Shown here piece after piece: positions 33,455-41,584 of a stretch of DNA of 64,000 nucleotides (positions are counted from its first letter, which is position 1; every line of letters starts with the position of its first letter). The notes under the pieces were generated by a model. That model did no database searches, was not told the origin of the DNA, and saw only the letters and a list, made by a program, of their open reading frames with translations. Source of the DNA: JAWLBM01 sp041687675 (lineage in GTDB: Bacteria > Pseudomonadota > Alphaproteobacteria > Rhizobiales > Pleomorphomonadaceae); NCBI GenBank assembly GCA_041687675.1, contig JAWLBM010000022.1, forward strand, positions 16,159 through 80,158, read 5' to 3'. The translations under genes were made by a program, and so were the position numbers.

Positions 33455-34467
33455 ACACCGTCGTCAAGCCGCCTGGGGGCTCGCCGAACGCGGCGATGGC
33501 CGAAGCGCTGCGGGCCGAGGCCGCGATCGAGCCGGACGCCCCGTCCACCGCGCCGGTGGCCAAGGCCACCCAGGTGATCGCCATCTACGGCAAGGGCGGC
33601 ATCGGCAAGAGCTTCACGCTCGCCAACCTCAGCTACAACATGGCCCAGCGCGGCAAGAAGGTGCTGCTGATCGGCTGCGACCCGAAGAGCGACACCACCT
33701 CGCTGCTGTTCGGCGGCCGCGCCTGCCCGACCATCATCGAGACCTCGTCGAAGAAGAAGCTCGCCGGCGAGGACGTGAAGATCGGCGACGTCTGCTTCAA
33801 GCGCGACGGCGTCTTCGCGATGGAGCTCGGCGGGCCGGAGGTCGGCCGCGGCTGCGGCGGGCGCGGCATCATCCACGGCTTCGAGCTGCTCGAGAAGCTG
33901 GGCTTCCACGAGTGGGGCTTCGACTACGTGCTGCTCGACTTCCTCGGCGACGTGGTCTGCGGCGGCTTCGGCCTGCCGATCGCCCGCGACATGTGCCAGA
34001 AGGTCATCGTCGTCGGCTCCAACGACCTGCAGTCGCTCTACGTCGCCAACAACGTCTGCTCGGCGGTGGACTACTTCCGCAAGCTCGGCGGCAACGTCGG
34101 CGTCGCGGGCATGGTGGTGAACAAGGACGACGGCACCGGCGAGGCGGCCGCCTTCGCCGCCGCGGCCGGCATCCCGGTGCTCGCGGCGATCCCCGCCGAC
34201 GAGGACATCCGCCGCAAGAGCGCCAACTACCAGATCGTCGGCCGGCCGGGCGACCGCTGGGCGCCGCTGTTCGACGACCTTGCCGACAACGTCGCCACCG
34301 CCCCGCCGGTGCGCCCGACCCCGCTCACCCAGGACGAGCTGCTCGGCCTCTTCAAGGGCGAGGAGGTCGGCCGCGGCGTGGTGCTCGATCCGGCGACGAT
34401 GGAGGACATGTGCGGCGTCTCCTCCTTCGAGAAGCCTTCGCTCGAAGTCGTCTACGACACCGTTTGA
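33451..34467 (+). CDS. bchX: Chlorophyllide reductase iron protein BchX
   Basis: NifH-like subunit of chlorophyllide a oxidoreductase, which reduces ring B to give the bacteriochlorin. The 338-aa protein has the P-loop YGKGGIGKS (about residues 48-56) and the cluster cysteines in GRGCGGRGII and DVVCGGFGLP. BchX differs from BchL by the longer N-terminus (about 40 residues) and the SSKKKLAGEDVKIGDVCF stretch, both present. Confidence 0.97.
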   Translation: MNTVVKPPGGSPNAAMAEALRAEAAIEPDAPSTAPVAKATQVIAIYGKGGIGKSFTLANLSYNMAQRGKKVLLIGCDPKSDTTSLLFGGRACPTIIETSSKKKLAGEDVKIGDVCFKRDGVFAMELGGPEVGRGCGGRGIIHGFELLEKLGFHEWGFDYVLLDFLGDVVCGGFGLPIARDMCQKVIVVGSNDLQSLYVANNVCSAVDYFRKLGGNVGVAGMVVNKDDGTGEAAAFAAAAGIPVLAAIPADEDIRRKSANYQIVGRPGDRWAPLFDDLADNVATAPPVRPTPLTQDELLGLFKGEEVGRGVVLDPATMEDMCGVSSFEKPSLEVVYDTV

Positions 34468-34481
34468 CGGGAACGCGACCC

Positions 34482-36002
34482 ATGGCCCTCGACGATCACG
34501 ACCCGCACCCCGTACCCGACAGCGTCGTCGCCGACGGCTGCCACGGCGGCGCGGCCGAGATGCGCCGCGCCGCGGCTGCGGCCGGCGCCAGCGAGGTGCT
34601 CGACCGCTACGCCGCGGACTATCCGACCGGCCCGCACGACCAGCCGCAGAGCATGTGCCCGGCCTTCGGGTCGCTGCGGGTGGGGCTGCGGATGCGGCGG
34701 ACGGCGACCGTGCTGTCCGGCTCGGCCTGCTGCGTCTACGGCCTCACCTTCACCTCCCACTTCTACGGGGCGAAGCGGACCGTCGGCTACGTGCCCTTCA
34801 ACTCCGAGACGCTGGTCACCGGCAAGCTCTTCGAGGACATCCGCGACGCGGTCCACGCGCTCGCCGACCCGGCGCTCTACGACGTCGTGGTGGTGACGAA
34901 CCTCTGCGTTCCCACCGCTTCCGGCGTGCCGCTCCGCCTGCTGCCCAAGGAGATCAACGGCGTCCGGATCATCGGCATCGACGTTCCGGGCTTCGGGGTG
35001 CCGACCCACGCCGAGGCCAAGGACGTGCTCGCCGGGGCGATGCTCGCCTTTGCCCGCCGCGAGGCCGAGAACGGCCCGGTGCAGGCGCCGCGCGGCGGCC
35101 CGAGCGACCGGCCGACGGTGACGCTGCTCGGCGAGATGTTCCCCGCGGACCCGGTCGGCATCGGCCGGATGCTGGAGCCGATGGGTCTCGCCGCCGGGCC
35201 GGTGGTGCCGACGCGCGAGTGGCGCGAGCTCTACGCCGCGCTGGATTGCGTCGCCGTCGCGGCGATCCATCCCTTCTACACGGCCTCGGTGCGCGAGTTC
35301 GAGGCGGCGGGGCGGCCGGTGGTCGGCTCGGCCCCGGTGGGCGCCGAGGGCACCGACGCCTGGCTGAAGGCGGTCGGGGAGATCGCCGGCGTGCCGGCGC
35401 GGCTCGTCGACGAGACGCGCAACCGCCAGCGGGCCGCCGTCGCCGGCGCCCTCGCCGGGAGCCCGGTGAAGGGGCGGATCACGGTGTCCGGCTACGAGGG
35501 CTCGGAGCTGCTCGTCGCGCGCCTCCTGGTCGAGAGCGGGGCGGAGGTTCCCTACGTCGGCACCGCCTGCCCGCGCACCCGCTGGTCGGATCCCGACCGC
35601 GAATGGCTGGAGGCGAAGGGCGTCACGGTGGTCTACCGCGCCTCGCTGGAGAGCGACATCGCCGCCATGCGGGAGGTGCGCCCGGACCTTGCCATCGGCA
35701 CCACGCCGGTGGTGCAGAAGGCCAAGGAGATGGCGATCCCGGCGCTCTACTTCACCAACCTCGTGTCCGCCCGGCCGCTGTTCGGCGCCGCCGGGGCCGG
35801 CTCGCTCGCCCACCTCGTCAATGGCGCGATCGCCAACAAGGCCCGCTTCGAGGCGATGGAGGCCTTCTTCGACGGCGTCGGCGAGGGCGACACCGCCGGC
35901 GTCTGGCAGGACGAGCCGGCGGTCCGCCCCGGCTTCCGCGAGAAGATGCGCCGCCGCCTCGGCGCCGCGGCGAAGGCCGCCAAGTCCGAGGAGATGATCT
36001 GA
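34482..36002 (+). CDS. bchY: Chlorophyllide reductase subunit BchY
   Basis: Nitrogenase-like catalytic subunit that, with BchZ, forms the YZ component of chlorophyllide reductase. The 506-aa protein has cluster cysteines in QSMCPAFGSLR, SGSACCVYGL and NLCVPTASG. It ends with a basic tail (KMRRRLGAAAKAAKSEEMI). Start ATG 15 bp after bchX; its stop overlaps the bchZ ATG (TGATG). Confidence 0.96.
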   Translation: MALDDHDPHPVPDSVVADGCHGGAAEMRRAAAAAGASEVLDRYAADYPTGPHDQPQSMCPAFGSLRVGLRMRRTATVLSGSACCVYGLTFTSHFYGAKRTVGYVPFNSETLVTGKLFEDIRDAVHALADPALYDVVVVTNLCVPTASGVPLRLLPKEINGVRIIGIDVPGFGVPTHAEAKDVLAGAMLAFARREAENGPVQAPRGGPSDRPTVTLLGEMFPADPVGIGRMLEPMGLAAGPVVPTREWRELYAALDCVAVAAIHPFYTASVREFEAAGRPVVGSAPVGAEGTDAWLKAVGEIAGVPARLVDETRNRQRAAVAGALAGSPVKGRITVSGYEGSELLVARLLVESGAEVPYVGTACPRTRWSDPDREWLEAKGVTVVYRASLESDIAAMREVRPDLAIGTTPVVQKAKEMAIPALYFTNLVSARPLFGAAGAGSLAHLVNGAIANKARFEAMEAFFDGVGEGDTAGVWQDEPAVRPGFREKMRRRLGAAAKAAKSEEMI

Positions 36003-37450
36003 TGCTCGTCCTCGACCACGACCGCGCCGGCGGCTACTGGGGTTCGGTCTACGTCTTCACCGCGGTGAAGGGCCTGCAGGTCATCATCGACGGGCCGGTC
36101 GGCTGCGAGAACCTGCCGGTCACCTCGGTCCTCCACTACACCGACGCGCTGCCGCCGCACGAGCTGCCGATCGTCGTCACCGGCCTCGGCGAGGAGGAAC
36201 TCGGCAAGCACGGGACCGAGGGCGCGATGTGGCGCGCCCGCAACGTGCTCGATCCGGACCTGCCGGCGGTGGTCGTCACAGGCTCCATCGCCGAGATGAT
36301 CGGCGGCGGCGTGACGCCGGAGGGCTCCAACATCCAGCGCTTCCTCCCGCGCACCATCGACGAGGACCAGTGGCAGAGCGCCGACCGCGCGCTCACCTGG
36401 CTGTGGACCGAATACGGACCGAAGAAGACGCCGGCCCTGAAGTCCCGCAAGCCGGGCGAGCGGCCCAAGGTCAACATCGTCGGCCCCAGCTACGGCATGT
36501 TCAACACGCCCTCGGACCTTGCCGAGATCCGCCGCCTCCTGGAGGGTATCGGCGCCGAGGTGAACATGGTGTTCCCGCTCGGCAGCCACCTCGCCGACGT
36601 GCCCCGGCTCGCCGAGGCGGAGGTGAACGTCTGCCTCTACCGCGAGTTCGGCGCCCAGCTCTGCGAGCGGCTCGGCCGGCCCTGGCTGCACGCGCCGATC
36701 GGCCTGCACTCGACGACGCGCTTCCTGCGCGCCCTCGGCGAGTTGCTGGAGATCGACCCGGAGCCGTTCATCGCCCGCGAGAAGCACACCACCATCAAGC
36801 CGATCTGGGACCTCTGGCGGTCGGTGACGCAGGACTTCTTCGGCACCGCGAGCTTCGCGGTGGTCGCCGGCGAGACCTACGCCCGCGGGCTGGTCTCCTT
36901 TCTCGAGGGGGAGATGGGACTGCCCTGCACCTTCGAGACGACGCGCCGGCCCGGTGCGAAGACCGACAACGCCGCCGTCCGCAAGGCCATCGCCGAGCGC
37001 CCGCCGCTGGTGCTCTTCGGCAGCTACAACGAACGCATGTACGCCGCCGAGGCGGGCGGCCGGTCGATCTTCATCCCGGCCTCCTTCCCCGGCGCACTGA
37101 TCCGCCGGCACACCGGCACGCCCTTCATGGGCTACTCGGGCGCCGTCTACCTGATCCAGGAGGTGTGCAACGCGCTGTTCGACGCGCTGTTCGCCATCCT
37201 GCCGCTCGGCACCGACCTCGACCGCATCGAGGCGACGCCGGCGAAGCCGCTGCGCGAGCTCGCCTGGGACGAGGAGGCCCGGGACGCGCTCGACGCGGCG
37301 ATCGAAGCGCAGCCGGTCCTCGTCCGCATCTCCGCCGCCCGTCGCCTGCGCGACGCGGCCGAGCGGGAGGCGCGGCGGCTCGGGCACGACTGCGTGACCA
37401 TCTCCTCCGTCGCCCGGGCACGGGCTGTGCTGGGCGAGGCGGTGGCCTGA
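36002..37450 (+). CDS. bchZ: Chlorophyllide reductase subunit BchZ
   Basis: Partner of BchY. The 482-aa protein opens MLVLDHDRAGGYWGSVYVF and has the cluster Cys in GPVGCENLPVTS, plus the VTGSIAEMIGGGV and VNIVGPSYGMFNTPSDL stretches; the C-terminal PCP-reductase-like domain (about 415-480, AWDEEARDALDAAIEAQPV) is intact. 66 bp before pufQ: puf promoters probably lie within the bchZ end, as in Rhodobacter superoperons. Confidence 0.96.
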   Translation: MLVLDHDRAGGYWGSVYVFTAVKGLQVIIDGPVGCENLPVTSVLHYTDALPPHELPIVVTGLGEEELGKHGTEGAMWRARNVLDPDLPAVVVTGSIAEMIGGGVTPEGSNIQRFLPRTIDEDQWQSADRALTWLWTEYGPKKTPALKSRKPGERPKVNIVGPSYGMFNTPSDLAEIRRLLEGIGAEVNMVFPLGSHLADVPRLAEAEVNVCLYREFGAQLCERLGRPWLHAPIGLHSTTRFLRALGELLEIDPEPFIAREKHTTIKPIWDLWRSVTQDFFGTASFAVVAGETYARGLVSFLEGEMGLPCTFETTRRPGAKTDNAAVRKAIAERPPLVLFGSYNERMYAAEAGGRSIFIPASFPGALIRRHTGTPFMGYSGAVYLIQEVCNALFDALFAILPLGTDLDRIEATPAKPLRELAWDEEARDALDAAIEAQPVLVRISAARRLRDAAEREARRLGHDCVTISSVARARAVLGEAVA

Positions 37451-37516
37451 ACGGGGACCGGCGGGGGCCCGCCCGGGTCCGCGCCGGCCGAGGAGACTTC
37501 AAGGGAGAGGTGAGCC

Positions 37517-37750
37517 ATGGCGAACCAACTGACGGCACGGGACCGGTCGATCGAGGGCCGCAGACGCTGCGACGAGGCGGCGTTCCGGCGACTGTTCCTC
37601 GCGACCTACCCCGTCTTCCTGGCGATCGCGATCGGCCGGCAGGCGCTGGCGACGGTCGGGCTTCTGGACGACGACGGCGGCCCTCGCTCGCCGTTCCGCC
37701 GCGCCCGCAACACCGCCCACGCGGTGATCCCCTTCGCCTTCATGGGCTGA
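37517..37750 (+). CDS. pufQ: PufQ
   Basis: Small protein (77 aa) with one membrane helix (about residues 26-48, LFLATYPVFLAIAIGRQALA) that in Rhodobacter stimulates flux of bacteriochlorophyll precursors. The RNTAHAVIPFAFMG C-terminus is the recognisable end of the family. AAGGGAGAGG lies 6-8 nt before the ATG. First gene of the puf operon. Confidence 0.88.
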   Translation: MANQLTARDRSIEGRRRCDEAAFRRLFLATYPVFLAIAIGRQALATVGLLDDDGGPRSPFRRARNTAHAVIPFAFMG

Positions 37751-37771
37751 GGCGGGCGGTTTCGAATTCGC

Positions 37772-37797
37772 CCGGCATTCCGCCGGACGGATGCCGG
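37772..37797 (+). promoter_or_regulatory. Hairpin between pufQ and pufB
   Basis: CCGGCAT (37772-37778), a bulged T, CCG, a 5-nt loop, CGG and ATGCCGG (37791-37797) form a 10-bp stem with one bulge in the 125-bp pufQ-pufB gap. Such intercistronic structures guide RNase processing of puf mRNA in Rhodobacter; here function is inferred from position. Confidence 0.45.
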
Positions 37798-37875
37798 CTT
37801 CGGACGATCCGGAGACCGGCAGGACCCAGCCGCGCGGGATTGCGCGGCGACGGCAAGATTTTGCGGAGGCCTCAA

Positions 37876-38103
37876 ATGGCAGATGCAAAGAGTTCGCTGT
37901 CGGGATTGACGGAACAGGAAGCACAGGAATTTCACGCGATCTTCATGCGGAGCTTCATCGGCTTCACGGTTGTCGCGCTGATCGCCCACGTGCTCGCCTG
38001 GATCTGGCGGCCCTGGCTGCCAGGCGAAGGTGGATACACGACCTCATCGCTCCTCGACGGCGCGACGGGCGTGGCCCACCAAGTCCTGACGATGCTCACC
38101 TGA
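37876..38103 (+). CDS. pufB: Light-harvesting 1 beta polypeptide PufB
   Basis: LH1 beta subunit; binds bacteriochlorophyll around the reaction centre. Of 75 aa, residues 1-50 are the standard beta polypeptide with His20 and the Mg-ligand His38 (VVALIAHVLAWIWRPWLPG). Residues 51-75 (EGGYTTSSLLDGATGVAHQVLTMLT) are an extension beyond the usual 47-54-residue beta chain; mature polypeptides may be trimmed. The gene is 13 bp upstream of pufA. Confidence 0.95.
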   Translation: MADAKSSLSGLTEQEAQEFHAIFMRSFIGFTVVALIAHVLAWIWRPWLPGEGGYTTSSLLDGATGVAHQVLTMLT

Positions 38104-38116
38104 AGGAGCGGAACCC

Positions 38117-38311
38117 ATGTGGAAAGTCTGGCTCCTGTTCGACCCGCGCCGCGCGCTGGTCGGCCTGTTCACCTTCCTGTTCGTGCTCGCGCTGGTGATT
38201 CACTTCATCCTGCTCAGCACGGACCGGTTCAACTGGATCGAAGGCCCGCGGCCGGTGGTGGACGCCACCCCGGCCATCGGCCTCACCGTCGATCCCGTCA
38301 CGGTGGCTTGA
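38117..38311 (+). CDS. pufA: Light-harvesting 1 alpha polypeptide PufA
   Basis: LH1 alpha subunit, 64 aa, with the classical opening MWKVWLLFDPRRALVGLF, a single membrane helix and the bacteriochlorophyll-ligand His29 (VLALVIHFILLSTDRFNW). AAGGAG is 9 nt upstream of the ATG. A stem-loop follows the gene, consistent with the known higher stability of the pufBA mRNA segment. Confidence 0.96.
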   Translation: MWKVWLLFDPRRALVGLFTFLFVLALVIHFILLSTDRFNWIEGPRPVVDATPAIGLTVDPVTVA

Positions 38312-38320
38312 ACCACCCGA

Positions 38321-38356
38321 GGGGCGGCAGCCGGGACGCCTTCCAGCCGCCGCCCC
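38321..38356 (+). promoter_or_regulatory. Intercistronic stem-loop between pufA and pufL
   Basis: GGGGCGGC (38321-38328) pairs with GCCGCCCC (38349-38356), 9 bp after the pufA stop. A hairpin at this place is known in Rhodobacter to protect pufBA mRNA and so raise LH1 over reaction-centre polypeptides. No T-run, so transcription is expected to continue into pufLM. Confidence 0.6.
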
Positions 38357-38421
38357 CTTCCGACCAGCACGACCGCCTTGAAACAAAGGGGTCCAACCGC
38401 ATCACGGCGGGGGGCGAATCC

Positions 38422-39246
38422 ATGTCCATGCTCAGCTTCGAGAAGAAATACCGCGTGAGGGGCGGCACGCTGATCGGAGGCGACCTGTTCGACTTCTGGG
38501 TCGGGCCCTTCTACGTCGGTTTCTTCGGCGTCACGACCATCTTCTTCAGTCTGCTCGGGACCGCGCTGATCGTCTACGGGGCGGCCCTCGGCCCGACCTG
38601 GAACATCTGGCAGATCTCGATCGCGCCGCCGGATCTCTCCTACGGCCTCGGCTTCGCGCCGCTGAAGGAGGGCGGGCTCTGGCAGATCATCACGATCTGC
38701 GCCATCGGCGCCTTCGTCTCCTGGGCGCTGCGCCAGGCGGAGATCTGCCGCAAGCTCGGCATGGGCTACCACGTGCCCTTCGCCTACTCGGTGGCGATCT
38801 TCGCCTATGTCTCGCTGGTGGTGATCCGCCCGGTGCTTATGGGCGCCTGGGGACACGGCTTCCCCTACGGCATCTTCAGCCACCTCGACTGGGTGTCGAA
38901 CGTCGGCTACCAGTATCTCCACTTCCACTACAATCCGGCGCACATGCTCGCGGTGACGTTCTTCTTCACCACGACCTTCGCGCTGTCGCTGCACGGCTCG
39001 CTGATCCTCTCCGCCTCCAATCCCCGCAAGGGCGAGGTGATGAAGACCGCCGAGCACGAGAACACCTTCTTCCGCGACACCATCGGCTACTCCATCGGCA
39101 CGCTCGGCATCCATCGCCTCGGCCTTTTCCTGGCGTTGTCCGCCGGCTTCTGGAGCGCGGTCTGCATCATCATCAGCGGTCCGTTCTGGTCCCGCGGCTG
39201 GCCCGAGTGGTGGGGCTGGTGGCTCGACCTGCCGATCTGGAGCTGA
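38422..39246 (+). CDS. pufL: Photosynthetic reaction centre L subunit PufL
   Basis: L subunit carrying half of the special pair and the QB pocket. The 274-aa protein (MSMLSFEKKYRVRGGTLIGG...) has five membrane helices and conserved elements HLDWVSNVGYQYLHFHYNPAHM (His ligands of the special pair and accessory bacteriochlorophyll) and HENTFFRDTIGYSIGTLGIHRLG, in which His is a non-haem iron ligand. The ATG at 38422 gives the normal N-terminus; the larger open frame is an artefact. An 11-bp gap precedes pufM. Confidence 0.97.
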   Translation: MSMLSFEKKYRVRGGTLIGGDLFDFWVGPFYVGFFGVTTIFFSLLGTALIVYGAALGPTWNIWQISIAPPDLSYGLGFAPLKEGGLWQIITICAIGAFVSWALRQAEICRKLGMGYHVPFAYSVAIFAYVSLVVIRPVLMGAWGHGFPYGIFSHLDWVSNVGYQYLHFHYNPAHMLAVTFFFTTTFALSLHGSLILSASNPRKGEVMKTAEHENTFFRDTIGYSIGTLGIHRLGLFLALSAGFWSAVCIIISGPFWSRGWPEWWGWWLDLPIWS

Positions 39247-39257
39247 GGGGATAGGCC

Positions 39258-40238
39258 ATGGCTGAATATCAGAACATCTTCACGCGCGTTCAGGCCCGCG
39301 GCCCCGTCTACGCCGGCGTGGTCGACCCGCGGACCTCCTGGCCGCGCCAGGGGCAAGGCGGATTCGCCCACATCCTCGGCCGCTTCGGCGACGCACAGGT
39401 CGGGCCGATCTACCTCGGCTGGACCGGGCTCGCCTCGCTCATCTTCGGCATCGCCGCGATCGAGGTCATCGGCCTCAACATGTGGGCCTCGGTGAACTGG
39501 GACCCGGTGCAGTTCGTGCGCCAGCTGCCCTGGCTGGCGCTGGAGCCGCCCGGGCCGGAATGGGGCCTCTCCATCCCGCCGATGGCCGAGGGCGGCTGGT
39601 GGCTGCTCGCCGGCGCACTGCTCACCACCTCGATCCTGCTGTGGTGGGTCCGCGTCTATACCCGCGCGCGGGCGCTCGGCATGGGCACCCACGTCGCCTG
39701 GGGCTTCGCCGGGGCCATCTGGCTCTACCTGGTGCTCGGCTTCATCCGGCCGCTGATCATGGGATCCTGGAGCGAGGCGGTGCCCTTCGGCATCTTCCCG
39801 CACCTCGACTGGACCGCGGCCTTCTCGATCCGCTACGGCAACCTGTTCTACAACCCGTTCCACGCGCTCTCGATCGTCTTCCTCTACGGCTCGACACTGC
39901 TGTTCGCCATGCACGCGGCGACCATCCTCGCGGTCGGGCGCTACGGCGGCGAGCGGGAGCTGGAGCAGATCGTCGACCGCGGCACCGCGGCGGAGCGGGC
40001 GGGACTGTTCTGGCGCTGGACCATGGGGTTCAACGCCACCATGGAGTCCATCCATCGCTGGGCCTGGTGGTTCGCCATCCTCTGTCCGATCACCGGCGGC
40101 ATCGGCATCCTGCTGACCGGGACCGTCGTCGACAACTGGTACCTGTGGGCCATCGAGCACGGCTTCGCGCCGGCCTACCCCGCCACCATACCGCCGGTGC
40201 TCGACCCCGCGGCCGCCGCCATGGGAGCCCCGCAATGA
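39258..40238 (+). CDS. pufM: Photosynthetic reaction centre M subunit PufM
   Basis: M subunit with the QA site. The 326-aa protein begins MAEYQNIFTRVQARGPVYAG and has HLDWTAAFSIRYGNLFYNPFHALS (His ligands) and the GFNATMESIHRWAWWFA region with iron and QA contacts. The C-terminus (APAYPATIPPVLDPAAAAM) is extended, as in species that carry PufC. The stop overlaps pufC (ATGA). Confidence 0.97.
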   Translation: MAEYQNIFTRVQARGPVYAGVVDPRTSWPRQGQGGFAHILGRFGDAQVGPIYLGWTGLASLIFGIAAIEVIGLNMWASVNWDPVQFVRQLPWLALEPPGPEWGLSIPPMAEGGWWLLAGALLTTSILLWWVRVYTRARALGMGTHVAWGFAGAIWLYLVLGFIRPLIMGSWSEAVPFGIFPHLDWTAAFSIRYGNLFYNPFHALSIVFLYGSTLLFAMHAATILAVGRYGGERELEQIVDRGTAAERAGLFWRWTMGFNATMESIHRWAWWFAILCPITGGIGILLTGTVVDNWYLWAIEHGFAPAYPATIPPVLDPAAAAMGAPQ

Positions 40239-41266
40239 CCCCCTTCCTCAGGATCGGCCTCGCCGCCGCGGCGGTCGGCCTCGCCGGGCTCCTCGCCGGC
40301 TGCGAGGACACGACGGAATCCGTCCAGACTGGATACCGCGGCACCGGCATGGTGCAGCTCACCTCGCCGGAGATCCGGGCCGAGCAGGCCCGCGCCAACG
40401 CCATTCCGGAGCCGCAGCCCGCGGCTTCGGGGGAGGGCCCCAAGGTCTCGGAGCTGACCGACGTCTACCAGAACGTCCAGATCCTCGGCGACCTCACCGA
40501 GGAGGAGTTCCTGCGCACCATGACGGCGATCACCGAATGGGTGTCGCCGGAGCAAGGCTGCGAGTATTGCCACAACCTTGAGAACCTCGCCGAGGACTCG
40601 GTCTACACCAAGATCGTCGCCCGGCGGATGTTCCAGATGGTGTGGGGGATCAACGGCCAGTGGACGGACCACGTGGCCGAGACGGGCGTCACCTGCTACA
40701 CCTGCCACCGCGGGCATCCGGTGCCGCTCAACGTCTGGGCGGAGGATCCGGGGCCGCCGGAGGCGGGCGGCATGGCCCGCACCAACACCGGCCAGAACCT
40801 CGCCGGGGTGAGCGTCGGGCTGACCTCGCTGCCCTACGACCCCTTCTCGCCGCTGCTGACCGACCCGGCCGCGATCCGGGTGCTGACGCCGACGCACCTC
40901 GCCAGCGGGTCCGACCGGACGATCCAGGACACCGAGGCGACCTACGGCCTGATGATCCACATGTCGGAGTCGCTCGGGGTCAACTGCACCTTCTGCCACA
41001 ACACGCAGAACTTCGGCTCCTGGACGACCAGCACGCCGCAGCGGGTCACCGCCTGGCACGGCCTGAGGATGGTGGCCGACATCAACGCCACCTACATCGA
41101 CCCGCTGGCGCCGATCCTGCCCGACAGTCGCAAGGGACCGCTCGGCGATCCGCTGAAGACCAACTGCGCGACCTGCCACCAGGGGGTCAACAAGCCGCTG
41201 CTCGGCGTGAGCATGCTGCAGGACTACCTCGCCTCGCTGGGAGGGCAGCGGGCGGCGTCCAACTGA
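40235..41266 (+). CDS. pufC: Tetraheme reaction-centre cytochrome PufC
   Basis: Periplasmic electron donor to the oxidised special pair. The 343-aa protein has a lipoprotein signal (LAGLLAGC, Cys23 as lipid anchor) and four CxxCH haem sites at 109-113 (CEYCH), 154-158 (CYTCH), 251-255 (CTFCH) and 311-315 (CATCH), with Met ligands in RRMFQMVW and HGLRMVADI-type helices. Its presence and the absence of pufX downstream mark the pufLMC type of operon. Confidence 0.97.
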   Translation: MTPFLRIGLAAAAVGLAGLLAGCEDTTESVQTGYRGTGMVQLTSPEIRAEQARANAIPEPQPAASGEGPKVSELTDVYQNVQILGDLTEEEFLRTMTAITEWVSPEQGCEYCHNLENLAEDSVYTKIVARRMFQMVWGINGQWTDHVAETGVTCYTCHRGHPVPLNVWAEDPGPPEAGGMARTNTGQNLAGVSVGLTSLPYDPFSPLLTDPAAIRVLTPTHLASGSDRTIQDTEATYGLMIHMSESLGVNCTFCHNTQNFGSWTTSTPQRVTAWHGLRMVADINATYIDPLAPILPDSRKGPLGDPLKTNCATCHQGVNKPLLGVSMLQDYLASLGGQRAASN

Positions 41267-41277
41267 ACCCCGGAACG

Positions 41278-41308
41278 GCGCGGACGGGGCCCCCGGCTCC
41301 GCCCGCGC
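41278..41308 (+). terminator. Hairpin after pufC, possible terminator
   Basis: A 12-bp GC-rich stem (41278-41289 with 41297-41308; one mismatch, one G-U) with a 7-nt loop starts 12 bp after the pufC stop, where the puf operon should end. It lacks a T-tract, so it may act with Rho or only protect the mRNA 3' end. The remaining 276 bp to the convergent BCCT gene end are GC-rich and show no gene. Confidence 0.4.
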
Positions 41309-41584
41309 CCGGGCTTCGGCGCCCTGGCCAGGCCTCCCCCAGTCGGCCGCGGGCGATGGGCAGCACGGCCGGATTCTTCCCTCGATCTGATCCGGCCCCC
41401 GGCTTTCCGTCCGGCCAGCGTCGAAGAGCGCGCCCCTCGGTCGACCCCGTCCGAGGGGCGCCACCGTTTCCGGACCCCCGGCGGGCGCGATTCTCCGCGT
41501 CCCCGGCCCGGCGGCCGGCGCGAACGGGCGCCTCCGTGCCGGGCCGTGACGAGACCCGTCGCGGCGGCGGGACCCGGTGCCGTC

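Noticed and set aside
41267..41584. Possible gene between pufC and the BCCT transporter (pufX or similar)
   Set aside because: No open frame with a membrane helix; the region is GC-rich and contains a hairpin only.
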